Positions 9,626 to 19,873 are shown, counted from the stretch's first letter. The stretch is DNA of 64,000 bases from DASSUW01 sp963774155 (GCA_963774155.1 CAVZDW010000004.1:1-64000), one strand, 5' to 3'. A program made the numbers and translations. Notes: generated from the letters alone by a model not told the origin.

Positions 9626-12415
9626 TTAGCGCGTGGTCGCCGTGTCGCGCTCGGCCGCGATCCGGACGAGCGCGAGGCGTGAGTTGATGTCGACCTTGGC
9701 GAAGATGCTTCGCAGGTGGCTCGAGACCGTGTGCGGGGACACGAAGAGCTGCTCGGCGACCTCGCGATTGGTGAGACCTTGGGCCACGAGGCGTGCGACG
9801 GTGAGCTCGGAGTCGGTCAACGCCGCCCAGCCGCTATCGGGGCGCTCGCGCGCGACGAGGCGTCGGCGGACGCCGTGTTCACGGAGCCGGCCTCGCACGC
9901 GGCCCGCGTCCCAGGTGGCGCCCGCTTCCGCATACAGCACCAGCGCGCCGTCGAGCGCCTCGATCGCGGCGTCCACGGCACCGGCGCGGGCGCGTGCGAC
10001 GCCGAGGTCCTCGAGCGCGTAGGCGCGCGCGAGCGGTCGCGGCCCGGTCGAGAAGCGGTCGACGGCGCGTTCGAGCTGCTCGATGTCCGACGTGAGCAAT
10101 CCGCGGACGTGGGCCGCGGTCGCGACGATCGTCGCGACCTGCGGGTTGCGCTGTGCGCGCCGGTCCGCCTGGGCCGCCGCGACCTCAGCCAGCTCGTCGT
10201 CGCCGGCGGCGAGCGCGATGCGGACGAGCGGGATCTCGTCGGTCACGTCGATCGGGAAGAGCGGCAGGATCGCGGTCCGCTGGTCCTCGCCGAGGGCGCA
10301 GAGCCAACCGTGCGCGGCCTCGGGATCGCCGGTGGCCATCGTCTGCAGGGCGAGGAGCCAGACCGCCTGGCGGCGGAAGTTCGGCGTGCTGTCCTCGAGA
10401 AGACCCCTTGCGAGCCGGGCCGTTCGTTGCTGGAGGCGCCCGTTGCCCTGATGCAGCGCGACTCGCCCCAGGGCGACGATGCCCGCGGCGTCGAGGGCGC
10501 CGATGAAGCGATCGCCGGCCTCGGGGCTGAACTGGCCTTCGAGGATCGCGCCGGCGTCGGCGAGCCGGCCCAGCTGGTGCAGCTGCCGCCCGCGCCAGAT
10601 CTCGAAGATGCGGATGCCCCAGCCGTTCCGGTCGCGCTGGGCCGCCGCGATGCTGTCGGCGGCCAGGCGCAGCGAGTCGTCCACGTGGTCCAGCACGGTG
10701 CGCGTCTCGCAGCGCCACTCCCGCGCGAGGTGCACGCGCGCCCAGTCGGTCGTGCCCATGCCGGCGCTCGCCGCCTGCTCGGTCATCGCGAGCGCGTCCT
10801 GGTAGCGGCCGTCGACAAAGGCGATCACGGTGTCGGCGAGCGCGAACGCGAAGGCCGCGTTGGCATCCCCGCTCGCCTGCACGGCCGCGGCCGTCTCGGC
10901 GTGGATCGCCTTCGCCTCCTCGGTGCGGCCGCCGACGAGCAGGTTGTGGAAGAGCGCGGCGAGGTGCTGGGCCCGCAGATGCGCCGGCAGCTCGGGCAGC
11001 GCGAGCGCCTGGCGGCCCGCGGCGACCCGCGCGTCGGGCGGGGCGCGGAACATGCCCGCGATGCCGAGGAGCACCTCGGCCTCCTGCTCTGCCGGCAGCG
11101 CGTCGCGCAGATGCGTGTCGGCGAACGCTCGCGCCTCGTCGACGCGGCCCGCGGAGTTCAGCAGGACGGCGGTCTGGGCCAGGAGCGGTCCGCGCAGGGC
11201 GTGGGCGCGCGGCGCCAGCTCCAGCGCGCGCCGGCTGAGATCGGCGCCGGCTCCCGGATCGGTGGTGGCGAGCGCCTCGCCGGCCCGCAGGAGGATCGAG
11301 ATCGCCTGCTCGTCGCCGGGCTCGGCGCTCGCCGCGATCTGCGCGGCGACCTCGACGGGCGTGGCGCCGGCCGCCAGGAGCATGTCGGCGGCCTGGCGAT
11401 CGAGCGCGTGCCGGGCCGACACCGGGACGCTGTCACGAACGGCCTCGCGGGTGACGTCGTGCCGGAAGGCGAGGCGGTCGCCGCTCTCGACGAGCATCCC
11501 GCTGTCGATCAGCTCCTCCACCGGACCGAGCAGTGTCGCCGCGGGCCGGTCGAGCATGCTGGCCAGGTCGGCGAAGGAGAACCGGCGGCCGAGCGAGGCG
11601 GCGACCGTGGCGGCTTCGCGCGCGGGCGCGGAGACGCTGCGCAGCCGCTCGCGCATCGTGGACTCGACGCGGCGGGGCAGACGGGCTTCGACCAGCTCGG
11701 CCTGACCGGCGACGACGCGGATCAGGTCCTCGTCCCGGAGTCCGAACAGCAGCTCCATGATCAGGAACGGGCTGCCGCGCGCGCCCTTGACGAGGTCGAG
11801 AAGCGCGTCGTCGGGCTCGGCGTCCATGACGTCCCCGGCCACCTGGGCCACGGCGGCGTCGTCGAGCGGTCCGAGGACGATCCGCTCGGCGCCGCTGTGG
11901 TCGAGGTGCTCGATCGAGCTGAGGAGCTGCGCCGAGCCCTGGTCGGGGCGGAAGGCGACGATCCAGGCGATCGGCAGGTCGGCGAGCCGGGCGGGCAGCG
12001 CGCGCAGCGCCGCCGCGGTCCCGCTGTCGGCCCACTGCAGGTCGTCGAGCGTGATCAGGAGCGGCCGCTCGAGCGCGGAGCGCTCGAGCAGCGCCTGCAG
12101 ATCCTGCAGCAGCCAGTACCGCTGCTCGGGCAGCGAGTGGAGCTCCCGCAACCCGGACCGCTCGAGCAGCGGCCGCGAGCCGTCGAACAGCGCGGTCATC
12201 AGCGGAGCGAGCTCGACGACCTCCGCGCCGGGCTCGGCCGCGCCGGCGCCGTCCCGGAACGCGAGCCGCCGCGCGACCCGGGCCGCTTCCGCCAGCAGGC
12301 GGGTCTTGCCCATGCCCGGCTCTCCCTCGACAAGCACCACCGCGCCGGCGCCCGAGCGCACGCGGTCAAGCTGAACACCGATCGCCGCGAGTTCGGCGTC
12401 CCGACCGCGAACCAC
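9626..12415 (-). CDS. Large ATP-binding LuxR-family (LAL) transcriptional regulator
   Basis: A 929-residue LAL/MalT-type regulator. It has an N-terminal AAA/NB-ARC-like ATPase with Walker A GEPGMGKTR (residues 31-39) and a Walker B-like LLITLDDLQWAD region, a long alpha-helical TPR-like middle, and a C-terminal LuxR helix-turn-helix (about 862-925: LTDSELTVARLVAQGLTNREVA...SPHTVSSHLRSIFAKV). Such proteins act as ATP-dependent switches that respond to an inducer or partner. The GTG start precedes the conserved VRGRDAEL motif. It is divergent from an aldo/keto reductase; a perfect 24-bp dyad lies in the shared promoter region, with a minus-strand TAGACT -10 at 12449-12454. Confidence 0.93.
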   Translation of the reverse strand: MVRGRDAELAAIGVQLDRVRSGAGAVVLVEGEPGMGKTRLLAEAARVARRLAFRDGAGAAEPGAEVVELAPLMTALFDGSRPLLERSGLRELHSLPEQRYWLLQDLQALLERSALERPLLITLDDLQWADSGTAAALRALPARLADLPIAWIVAFRPDQGSAQLLSSIEHLDHSGAERIVLGPLDDAAVAQVAGDVMDAEPDDALLDLVKGARGSPFLIMELLFGLRDEDLIRVVAGQAELVEARLPRRVESTMRERLRSVSAPAREAATVAASLGRRFSFADLASMLDRPAATLLGPVEELIDSGMLVESGDRLAFRHDVTREAVRDSVPVSARHALDRQAADMLLAAGATPVEVAAQIAASAEPGDEQAISILLRAGEALATTDPGAGADLSRRALELAPRAHALRGPLLAQTAVLLNSAGRVDEARAFADTHLRDALPAEQEAEVLLGIAGMFRAPPDARVAAGRQALALPELPAHLRAQHLAALFHNLLVGGRTEEAKAIHAETAAAVQASGDANAAFAFALADTVIAFVDGRYQDALAMTEQAASAGMGTTDWARVHLAREWRCETRTVLDHVDDSLRLAADSIAAAQRDRNGWGIRIFEIWRGRQLHQLGRLADAGAILEGQFSPEAGDRFIGALDAAGIVALGRVALHQGNGRLQQRTARLARGLLEDSTPNFRRQAVWLLALQTMATGDPEAAHGWLCALGEDQRTAILPLFPIDVTDEIPLVRIALAAGDDELAEVAAAQADRRAQRNPQVATIVATAAHVRGLLTSDIEQLERAVDRFSTGPRPLARAYALEDLGVARARAGAVDAAIEALDGALVLYAEAGATWDAGRVRGRLREHGVRRRLVARERPDSGWAALTDSELTVARLVAQGLTNREVAEQLFVSPHTVSSHLRSIFAKVDINSRLALVRIAAERDTATTR

Positions 12416-12460
12416 GGGATTGGGAGAGGTCGCCAGGCCCAGATCAGCAGTCTACGGAAC

Positions 12461-12484
12461 GGCATCGCATGCTCATGCGATGCC
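12461..12484. promoter_or_regulatory. Perfect 24-bp dyad, candidate LuxR-type operator
   Basis: Arms GGCATCGCATG (12461-12471) and CATGCGATGCC (12474-12484) are perfect inverted repeats with a 2-bp centre. The element is 3 bp downstream of a plus-strand TACGGA box (12453-12458), which overlaps the minus-strand TAGACT box of the LAL gene. It therefore sits at the expected start site of the aldo/keto reductase transcript and in the core promoter of the regulator. The operator role is inferred. Confidence 0.6.
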
Positions 12485-12515
12485 GGACGAAGGTGCCGGC
12501 TGGATGCTTCGACCC

Positions 12516-13349
12516 ATGTCGACGATCGGCGCTCTGACGGCCGACGGGCGCGGCCGGGTGCTTGCCGACGGGACGGTGATCCCGCTGCTCGGGCTCGGCG
12601 TGTGGCAGGTGCCGGACGGACCGACGTGCGTGCAGGCGGTCCGAGCGGCACTGGAGCTCGGGTACCGCCACATCGACACCGCGCAGGCGTACGGAAACGA
12701 GGCGAGCGTCGGCCGGGCGCTGCGTGAAAGCGGCATCGCGCGAGACGAGGTGTTCGTCACGACGAAGTTCCACCCCGGCCGGCGCGACCCACTGAGAGAG
12801 GCCGCGCACAGCATCGAGCAGCTCGGCGTCGACTACGTCGACCTGTACCTCGTCCACTGGCCGGCAGGCGGGGCCACCCGGGCGTGGCCCGGGATGGAGG
12901 CCGCCCGCACGCGCGACTACGCCCGGGCGATCGGCGTCTCCAACTTCGACGTCGACGAGCTCGATCAGGTCATGGCCGGTGCGACCGTCGCGCCGGTGGT
13001 CGACCAGGTCCAGTTCAACCCCTCGGCCCATCGCAGGGCGCTCCTCGATGCCTGCGCGGCACGCGGTGTCGCGCTCGAGGCATACAGCCCGCTCGGCACC
13101 GGCGCCCTGGTCGGCGACCCGGTGGTCGCGGCTGTCGCCGAGCGCCTGGGGCGAAGCCCGGCCCAGGTCCTTCTGCGCTGGTCGGTCCAGCGCGGCATCC
13201 CGGTCGTGGCGAAGTCGACCCATCGCGACCGCATCGCGGAGAACGCGCTCCTCTTCGACTTCGAGCTCGGCGCGGATGACCTGGAGCGGCTTGACGCGCT
13301 CGACCGCTCAGGCGGGACCCGGCAGGCGCTCGAGCGCAAGTGGTGGTAA
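12516..13349 (+). CDS. Aldo/keto reductase, 2,5-diketo-gluconate reductase type
   Basis: A 277-residue NADPH-dependent (beta/alpha)8 reductase. All four catalytic residues are visible: D54 and Y59 (HIDTAQAYGNE), K84 (VTTKFHP) and H114 (YLVHWPAG). The C-terminal NADP-binding segment is VVAKSTHRDRI. Start choice: ATG 12516 begins just before the conserved core; ATG 12504 is also possible, while ATG 12480 lies inside the 24-bp dyad and is less likely. Divergent transcription from the LAL regulator through the shared dyad suggests that the regulator controls it. Confidence 0.88.
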   Translation: MSTIGALTADGRGRVLADGTVIPLLGLGVWQVPDGPTCVQAVRAALELGYRHIDTAQAYGNEASVGRALRESGIARDEVFVTTKFHPGRRDPLREAAHSIEQLGVDYVDLYLVHWPAGGATRAWPGMEAARTRDYARAIGVSNFDVDELDQVMAGATVAPVVDQVQFNPSAHRRALLDACAARGVALEAYSPLGTGALVGDPVVAAVAERLGRSPAQVLLRWSVQRGIPVVAKSTHRDRIAENALLFDFELGADDLERLDALDRSGGTRQALERKWW

Positions 13350-13360
13350 GCGGCTGGAGC

Positions 13361-14377
13361 TCAGTCGCGGAGCAGAGCCGCGAACGGGCTCTCGAACGGC
13401 TCGACCGACCGCGGGAACTTCGCCTCGGCCCGCGCGACGTTCCGCCTGGTGACGACCTGGATGGGAGCGTCGACCTGCGCGGGCAACGGCTTCCCCGCCG
13501 CGGCGGCGAGACAGGCCTCCACGCCGAGCATGCCGATCGTGTACGGGTACTGCGAGACCGTGGCCGACATCACGCCGCGCCGGACCGCTGCGAGCGCCTG
13601 CTCGATCCCGTCGACGCCCACGATCGCCACTCTGCCGGTACGTCCCGAGTCGGCCACGGCCCGCGCGGCCCCCAGTGCCATCTGGTCGTTGGCGGCGAAG
13701 AACCCGTCGATGCCCGGCTCGTCGCGCAGCAGCGCGCCGGCGGCGGCCATCGCCTTGCGCTCGTCCCAGTCCGCGTTGACCGGGTCGAGCGCCTCGAAGT
13801 GTCCGCGGGCGCCGGTGCGAAAGCCGCCGACCCGGGCTGCGCTCGTCGCGTCGCCGGAGATGCCGCCGATGACCCCGACGCGTCCACCCTGGCCGACCAG
13901 CCCGGCCATCGTGTCGGCCGCCAGCTTCCCCGCCGCGTCGTTGTCCGTGCCGATGTAGGTCGAGATCTCGATCCCCAGGGCGCGAGCGTCGTCCGCGCCG
14001 ACCGGCGAGTCGATGTTCACGATCGGGGTGCCGTCGGGCACGTGCGAGAGGGCCTGGACCAGGTTGGACTGGCTGATCGGATTGACGACGTAGCAGTTCA
14101 GTCCCTGGGCGACGAGCGCCTCGAGCTTCGAGGCTTGACCGGCCGTGTCGTCGAGCCCGGTTGCCGCGTCCAGGCGCACGTCGGCGTTCCGATCGTCCGC
14201 GGCCGCCAGCACGCCCTGCTTCATGGCCGCGAAGAACGGGTTGTCGAGACCCTTGATCACGACCCCGACACGGGCGTCGCCGCTGTCGCGAACGCTCGCG
14301 TCTCCGCCACAGCCGGCGGCAAGCACAGCCACGACGCCGACGGCGAGGATGCGACGGAGCGGAGCGCGGCGCCTCAT
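13361..14377 (-). CDS. Ribose-type solute-binding lipoprotein, paralogue 2
   Basis: A 338-residue periplasmic-binding-protein-4 fold (RbsB type). It has a lipoprotein signal with lipobox VLAAGCGG (C23), the sugar-binding start VVIKGLDNPFF, then two lobes containing NCYVVNPISQSN and FFAANDQMALGA. It is closely related to the upstream gene (shared DTAGQA, NPFF, YIGTDN/YVGTDN and YPYTIG/YPYTMG motifs), so the pair is a tandem duplication. Its ATG overlaps the upstream stop (ATGA), so the two are co-translated. No ABC permease or ATPase gene is adjacent; a histidine kinase gene is divergent. It may serve sensing rather than transport. Confidence 0.9.
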   Translation of the reverse strand: MRRRAPLRRILAVGVVAVLAAGCGGDASVRDSGDARVGVVIKGLDNPFFAAMKQGVLAAADDRNADVRLDAATGLDDTAGQASKLEALVAQGLNCYVVNPISQSNLVQALSHVPDGTPIVNIDSPVGADDARALGIEISTYIGTDNDAAGKLAADTMAGLVGQGGRVGVIGGISGDATSAARVGGFRTGARGHFEALDPVNADWDERKAMAAAGALLRDEPGIDGFFAANDQMALGAARAVADSGRTGRVAIVGVDGIEQALAAVRRGVMSATVSQYPYTIGMLGVEACLAAAAGKPLPAQVDAPIQVVTRRNVARAEAKFPRSVEPFESPFAALLRD

Positions 14378-15384
14378 CGCGCAAACGGGCTGTCGAAGGA
14401 CTCGACGGGTTCGGGGAAGTTGGCCCGCGCCTGCGCGACGTTGTCGCCGGTGACGACCTGTACCGGAGCGTCCACGGTGGCGGGCACGGGGTCTCCGCGG
14501 AGCGCCGCCAGGCAGGCCTCGATGGCGAGCTGCCCCATCGTGTAGGGGTACTGGGCGACGGTCGCGGACAGCAGGCCCCGCTCGATGGCGGCGAGCGCCT
14601 GCGGGATGCCGTCGTAGCCGACGACCTTCACCTCGCGCTGCCGGCCGGCGGCCTGGACGGCATCCGCCACACCGAGCGCCATCAGGTCGTTCACCGCGAA
14701 GAAGCCGTCGATGCGCGGGTCGGTCTGCAGCAGGTCGGCGGCGGCCCGCCTCGCCTTCGCGCGCTCGAAGTCGGCCGCGACCGTCGCGACCACATCGAAG
14801 CGTCCGCCGTTGCCCTGCTTGAAGCCGTCGGCGCGCAGGCCGCTTCCGACATCGCCGGGAATGCCGGTGATCACGGCGACCCTGGCGCCGCGGTCGACGA
14901 GCGCCGCCATCGCGTCCGCGCCCAGCCGCCCGCCGGCGCCGTTGTCCGTCCCGACGTAGGTCGTGATCTCGACGCCCAGCGCCGTCGCCGCGTCCGTGCC
15001 GATCACCGAGTCGACGTTGACGATCGGCGTGTCCTCGGCGACACGAGCGAGCGCCCCGATGAGGTTGGTCTGGTTGATCGGGTTGACGACGTAGCAGCGT
15101 GGGTCGTCGCCGGCGAGCGACTCGAGCTCGGCCGCCTGACCGGCCGTGTCCTGCAGACCCGTCGCCGCGGCAGCGACCTCGAGCCGCGCGTTCTCGCGCC
15201 GAGCCGTCGCGACGAGGCCGTCGCGCATGGTCACGAAGAACGGATTGTCCAACCCCTTGATGACGGCGGCCAGCCGGACGCCTCCGAGGTCGGTGTCGGA
15301 GCGCTCGTCCTCGCCGCCGCAACCCAGCACGACGGCCGCGAGCAAGCCCGCGAGAAGGGCTAGCCGTCCAGCACGGCGGGTCAT
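14374..15384 (-). CDS. Ribose-type solute-binding lipoprotein, paralogue 1
   Basis: A 336-residue RbsB-like protein exported by a lipoprotein signal peptide (lipobox VVLGCGG, C22). The ligand-binding start is AVIKGLDNPFF, the hinge region is CYVVNPINQTNL, and lobe 2 contains FFAVNDLMALGVADAV. It is the first gene of the two-gene minus-strand unit, and its start is only 48 bp from the divergent CHASE/GAF histidine kinase start. Transport partners are missing from the neighbourhood, so presentation of a sugar-like ligand to the kinase is a reasonable inference; a transporter encoded elsewhere remains possible. Confidence 0.9.
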   Translation of the reverse strand: MTRRAGRLALLAGLLAAVVLGCGGEDERSDTDLGGVRLAAVIKGLDNPFFVTMRDGLVATARRENARLEVAAAATGLQDTAGQAAELESLAGDDPRCYVVNPINQTNLIGALARVAEDTPIVNVDSVIGTDAATALGVEITTYVGTDNGAGGRLGADAMAALVDRGARVAVITGIPGDVGSGLRADGFKQGNGGRFDVVATVAADFERAKARRAAADLLQTDPRIDGFFAVNDLMALGVADAVQAAGRQREVKVVGYDGIPQALAAIERGLLSATVAQYPYTMGQLAIEACLAALRGDPVPATVDAPVQVVTGDNVAQARANFPEPVESFDSPFAR

Positions 15385-15418
15385 CGGAATTACGGGCCTC
15401 GCGAGCGTCGTCAGGGAG

Positions 15419-15424
15419 TACGGT
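15419..15424 (+). promoter_or_regulatory. -10 box TACGGT, leaderless start of histidine kinase 1
   Basis: TACGGT ends 8 nt before the ATG at 15433, so the predicted mRNA start is at or next to the start codon. Confidence 0.45.
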
Positions 15425-15432
15425 AACTCACG

Positions 15433-18400
15433 ATGGACGAGGTGTCGCGGCACTCCTGGTTCAGCTCCGCCAGATCGCCGAGCGTCCTGCTCCTCGCCCT
15501 GATCCTGCTGCTGGGCGTGGGCGGTTTCGTCCTCACGAGCACGACGATCCGCCGTGATCGTGACGCGGCGGCGGAGCGGCGCGCGCGGGTCGAGGCCGTG
15601 CATGCCCAGGAGGTGCTGGGCCGCGCCAGGGCGTACGTGGCCGGCCTGGCCGAGGTGCTGGCGCGCGAGCCGGAACCGGGACAGGCGCGATTCGCCCGCT
15701 GGGCGGGCGCCACGTCCGCCAGCGTGGGACTCAACGACGTGTTGTGGGTGGAGCTCGTGCCGGCGTCGGGGCGCAGCCGCTACGAGCGCCTGCGCGGCGT
15801 TCGGATCACCCGATTGACGGCCTCCGGGCGCCTCGCCCGTGCCCCGGCGGCGCCCTCGTACCTGCCCGCCACCTTCACGAGCCAGACGCGCCCGGAGCTG
15901 CGCCCGGGGCTTGACGTGACCGGCTTCCCCGCCCTCGCGGACGCCATCCGCGACCGCGCGAGGATCTTCGCCGTCGGCGCGAGCAAGCCGGGAGCCCTCG
16001 GACCGGAGTCCGGGTTCTATCTGCTCGAGGCCGCGAGCTTCGCGCGCGGTCGCGACAGCCGCGGCTACCTGGTCGCGTTCGTTCCCCGCGGATGGTTCAG
16101 CACCACGCTCGGCGGCGACCCGCGGCGCGTGGCGATCAGCCAGGACGGCCAGCGGATCGAGGGGCAGCTCGACTCGGTCCAGGCCAGCGCGAGCTTCGAG
16201 ATGCTCGGCCGCCAGTGGCGCATCGATGTGGACCGCGAGCCGTCCTCGGGCCTGCAGTCGATACTCCCCTGGCTGGCACTCGCCTGGCCGTTCGCGGTTG
16301 CCGGGATCGCGGTCCCGATCGGGCGCGCGACGACGGCGCGCCGGCGAGCGCAGCGCGAGGTGGAGCGCATCTTCGACCTGTCGCTCGACATGATCAGCGT
16401 CATCGGCTTCGACGAGCGGTTCAAGGCCGTCAATCCGGCCTTCGAGCGGACGCTTGGCTACTCGCGGCAGGACATGGTCGGCCGGCCGTACTCGGACTTC
16501 GTCCACCCGGACGACCTGGACCGCGTCGCGCGACGGGTTCACGGTCGTCCTCGGCGGAGACGACGTGACGCAGTTCGAGAACCGCTACATCTGCGCCGAC
16601 GGATCCGAGCGATGGCTCCAGTGGAACTCCCGGGCGCTACCCGAGCAAGGCGTGGTGTACAGCATCGCCAGGGATGTGACCGAGCGCCGGCGCATCGACG
16701 CCGAGCTGCGCGAGGCGCAGCGGACCGCCGAGGCCCGGGGCGCCGAGCTTCAGGTGCGCGCCGGCGAGCAGGCCGCGCTCCGGCGCGTCGCGACGCTGGT
16801 CGCGCGCGAGGCCTCCCAGCCGGAGGTGTTCCGCGCGATCGCGGAGGAGATCAGGCAGCTCCTCGGCACGCAGGAGATCCGGATGCTGCGCTACGAGGCC
16901 GACGGGACCGGGGTCGTCGTGGGCACCTCGGGCAGTGAGGACGCCTTCCCACTCGGCTCTCGCCAGGACCTGGGAGGCGACAGCGCCGCCGCGCGGGTGC
17001 TGCGGACCGAGCGCACGGCTCGGCTCGACGACCTCGGCCCCGCGAGCGGCTCGTACGCGGAGACCGCGCGGGCGATCGGCGTCCGCTCGGCCATCGGCGC
17101 GCCCATCGTCGTCGAAGGGCGGCTGTGGGGCACCATCGTCGCGGGGTCGACGCACGACGAGCCGCTGCCGCCGGAGACCGAGTCGCGCCTCGGCGAGTTC
17201 ACCGAGTTGATGGCCACGGCGATCGCCAACACCGAGTCGCACGCCACGGCGGACCGGCTCGCGGAGGAGCAGGCCGCGCTGCGCCGCCTGGCGACGCTCG
17301 TCGCCAAGGAGTCGTCGCCGGCCGACGTGCTCGCCAAGGTCGCCGAGGAGCTGGGGGGCGTGTTGGGGAACGCTGACTCCGCGCTCTTCCGCGCCGAGGG
17401 TGAGGCGACCGCGACCGCGGTCGCCGTGTGGGGCCCGAACGCCTCGGTCCGCCTCGAGCTGGGCACCCGCATACCCGTCGACGGCGACGACGTCGTCGCC
17501 CGCGCCCTCCGCCAGGGACGGCCATGCCGGATCGACGATTTCTCCATGACCACCGGCGCCATCTCGACGCTCGCCCGGGAGGCCGGGCTCCGCTCCGCCG
17601 TCGGCTGTCCGGTCGTCGTCCGCGGGAGCATCTGGGGCGCGATCGTGGTCAGTCGGTATGCCGGCGAGCCGTTCGCAGCGGAGACCGAGACGCAGATGGC
17701 CCGGTTCGCCGAGCTCGCAGCCACCGCGATCGCGAACGCCGACGCGCGTGCGGAGGTGGAGCGACTGGCCGAGGAGCAGGCCGGGCTGCGGCGGGTGGCG
17801 ACGCTGGTCGCCGAAGGGACCGCGCCGAGCGCCGTCTTCGACGCGGTCACCGCGGAGATGGAGCGGGTGCTCGGCGCCGACGGGGTCACGCTCGGCCGCT
17901 ACGAGCCGAACGACGAGGTCTTCGTGCTCGCCTATCGCGGGCCGGGCGCGTCGCGGTTGCCGCCCGGCACGCGCGTGAAGCACGACGGCGACAACGTGAC
18001 GACGATGGTGCGCCGCACGGAGCGGCCGGCCCGGATGGAGCACTACGAGGGGACGGAGGGCACCATCGCCACGCTCGTCGAGGAGATCGGCGTGCGCGTC
18101 GCCGTGGGAGCGCCGGTCGTCGTGGAGGGCCGGCTGTGGGGCGTCGTCATCGCCGACTGGAGGGGCGAGCACTCACCGCCCGACGACACCGAGGAGCGGA
18201 TGGCGCGGTTCGCCGAGCTGCTCGACACCGCCATCGCGAACGCCGACAGCCGCGACCAGCTCAATGCCTCGCGGGCCCGTCTCGTCACCGAGGCGGACGA
18301 CGCCCGCCGCCGGGTGGTGCGCGACCTGCACGACGGCGCGCAGCAGCGGCTGGTGCACACCATCGTGACGCTGAAGCTCGCCGAGCGCGCCCTCGGAGAC

Positions 18401-18871
18401 GACGACGGCGAGGCGGCGGCGCTCGTCGGCGAGGCGCTCGAGCATGCACAGCGGGGGAACGCGGAGCTCCGCGAGCTGGCTCACGGCCTGCATCCGGCAG
18501 CGCTCACCCACGGCGGCCTGAAGGCCGGCGTCGAACTGGTCGCGTCGCGCCTCGGCCTTCCCGTTGAAGTCGATGTCCCGGAGCAGCGGTTCCCGGCGGA
18601 GATCGAGAGAAGCGCCTATTTCATCGTGGCCGAGTCGCTCACGAACATCGTCAAGCACGCGCACGCCGGCCACGCCCAGGTCACCGCGGTCGTGGACGCC
18701 GGGATGCTGCATGTCGAGGTTCGCGACGACGGGATCGGAGGTGCCGATCCCGAGGGTCACGGGCTGATCGGGCTGCGGGACCGCGCGACCGCGCTCGGCG
18801 GACGGCTCAGCATCGACAGCCCGCCCGGCGGCGGCACCGTCGTGGACGCCACGCTGCCGCTCGCTCACTGA
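15433..18871 (+). CDS. CHASE-PAS-GAFx3 sensor histidine kinase, interrupted by a frameshift
   Basis: A membrane sensor kinase of about 1145 residues once the reading frame is repaired. Order: TM helix (about residues 15-37), extracytoplasmic CHASE domain (GLNDVLWVELV core, about 45-270), TM (about 277-297), PAS (ending in ARDVTERRR), then three tandem related GAF domains (about 16.79-17.23, 17.29-17.74 and 17.80-18.25 kb). HisKA_3 follows with phospho-acceptor His in DLHDGAQQRL (codon 18329-18331), then HATPase_c (IKLRDRATALGGR-like end). Frame 1 ends inside PAS near 16530 and the protein continues in frame 2; a 2-nt loss in a GCGCG run would explain it. It is divergent from the solute-binding lipoproteins. 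No response regulator is adjacent. Confidence 0.85.
16519..16534 (+). other. Frameshift point within the PAS domain of histidine kinase 1
   Basis: Upstream the frame encodes HPDDLDRVA; downstream only the +1 frame makes sense (RDGFTVVLGGDDVTQFENRY). Restoring GC in the GTCGCGCGACGGG stretch joins V-A to R-D-G-F without a gap. It may be a true mutation or a sequencing error. Confidence 0.75.
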
Positions 18872-18880
18872 GCGAGGGTC

Positions 18881-19834
18881 TCAGACCACCGACTGCGCCA
18901 GCCAGTAGTCCAGGCGCTCGGTCATGCGGCCCGAATCGAGCAGGTCCCGCACCCAGGCGTTGACGCAGCCGCGCCACCCCGCGTCGCCCTTCGGAAGCCC
19001 GAACGCGACATCGAACGGGTCGAGCAGGTCCTGCGACGACGGCCGCTCGCTCGTGACGCGCCCGTTCAGGCCGATCGCGGCGAGCGGCGGGTCCTTGAAC
19101 CGCTCGTGTATGACCTTCATCGCGGCGGCCTGTGACATCGTCGCGTCGGCGCGGTCGGCGGCGAGGACGTCGTGCAGGAGGAGCCGGTGGCCCAGCTGCG
19201 TGTCGGCGACCTCCGCCTCCGGGATGTACTTGCGCGCCAGGTCGAGTTGGGCGGTCCCGGTCCCGTAGATGAAGCGGACGTCGGGCTGGTTCAGATCGTC
19301 GATCGTCTGGTAGGGCGACTTCTCGAGCACGTAGAAGAGCTGGCCCGACTGGTAATAGGGCGCCGAGAAGTCGATCAGCTTCTTGCGCTCGTCGGTCACG
19401 AACAGCTCCGCACCGACGATGTCCGCCTGACCCGTGATGATCGCTTCCGGCAGCACCTCGTACGAGTACTCCCCGATGTCGAAGTCGACGCCGAGGATGG
19501 TCGCCAGCTCGGCGGCGTTCTGCGCCTCGACGCCGGCCCATTCGCCGCGCTCGAGCTCGAACCCGAACGGCGGCGAGACCCCGATCGCCCAGAACAGGAC
19601 ACCCTCCTTCTTGATCCGGTCGATGGTGGGCGACGACGCCGCGCAGGCCTCCCTCACGGCGTCGGGCACATCGGTCTGGATCGGCGGCGGATCGAACCGC
19701 CCCGTGGCCACGTTCCCGGAAGCCTCGCCCCCGGTCGGGTCGCCTCCACACGCCGTGAGCCCGCTGGAGAGGATCGCGATTGCGCTCACCACGGCGGCGA
19801 GCCGCCCTCCGCTCCATCCGCGCGAGATGGTCAT
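18881..19834 (-). CDS. Amino-acid-type (SBP_bac_3) solute-binding lipoprotein
   Basis: A 317-residue extracytoplasmic solute-binding protein family 3 member. It has a signal peptide with lipobox GLTACGG (C29), an IKKEGVLFWAIGVSPPFGFE ligand-lobe start, then ADIVGAELFVTDERKKLIDFSAPYYQSGQLF, the classic family-3 signature, followed by a second lobe. The ligand is probably an amino acid or small organic acid. Its stop lies 10 bp from the convergent kinase 1 stop, and it is divergent from kinase 2 (40 bp between starts). As with the sugar-type proteins, no ABC permease or ATPase gene is nearby, so a sensory role with kinase 2 is suspected. Confidence 0.9.
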   Translation of the reverse strand: MTISRGWSGGRLAAVVSAIAILSSGLTACGGDPTGGEASGNVATGRFDPPPIQTDVPDAVREACAASSPTIDRIKKEGVLFWAIGVSPPFGFELERGEWAGVEAQNAAELATILGVDFDIGEYSYEVLPEAIITGQADIVGAELFVTDERKKLIDFSAPYYQSGQLFYVLEKSPYQTIDDLNQPDVRFIYGTGTAQLDLARKYIPEAEVADTQLGHRLLLHDVLAADRADATMSQAAAMKVIHERFKDPPLAAIGLNGRVTSERPSSQDLLDPFDVAFGLPKGDAGWRGCVNAWVRDLLDSGRMTERLDYWLAQSVV

Positions 19835-19873
19835 CCACCTAAGTATCCGTTAGCCTCGGCGCCGGGCACGTTA

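Noticed and set aside
9716..12727. Open frame of about 1000 codons on the plus strand opposite the LAL regulator
   Set aside because: It is a GC-driven antisense shadow: low-complexity Arg/Gly/Ala composition with no domain, while the minus strand encodes clear ATPase and LuxR motifs.
13361..15384. Ribose-type ABC transporter operon
   Set aside because: Two binding proteins are present, but no permease or ATPase gene lies anywhere in the window.
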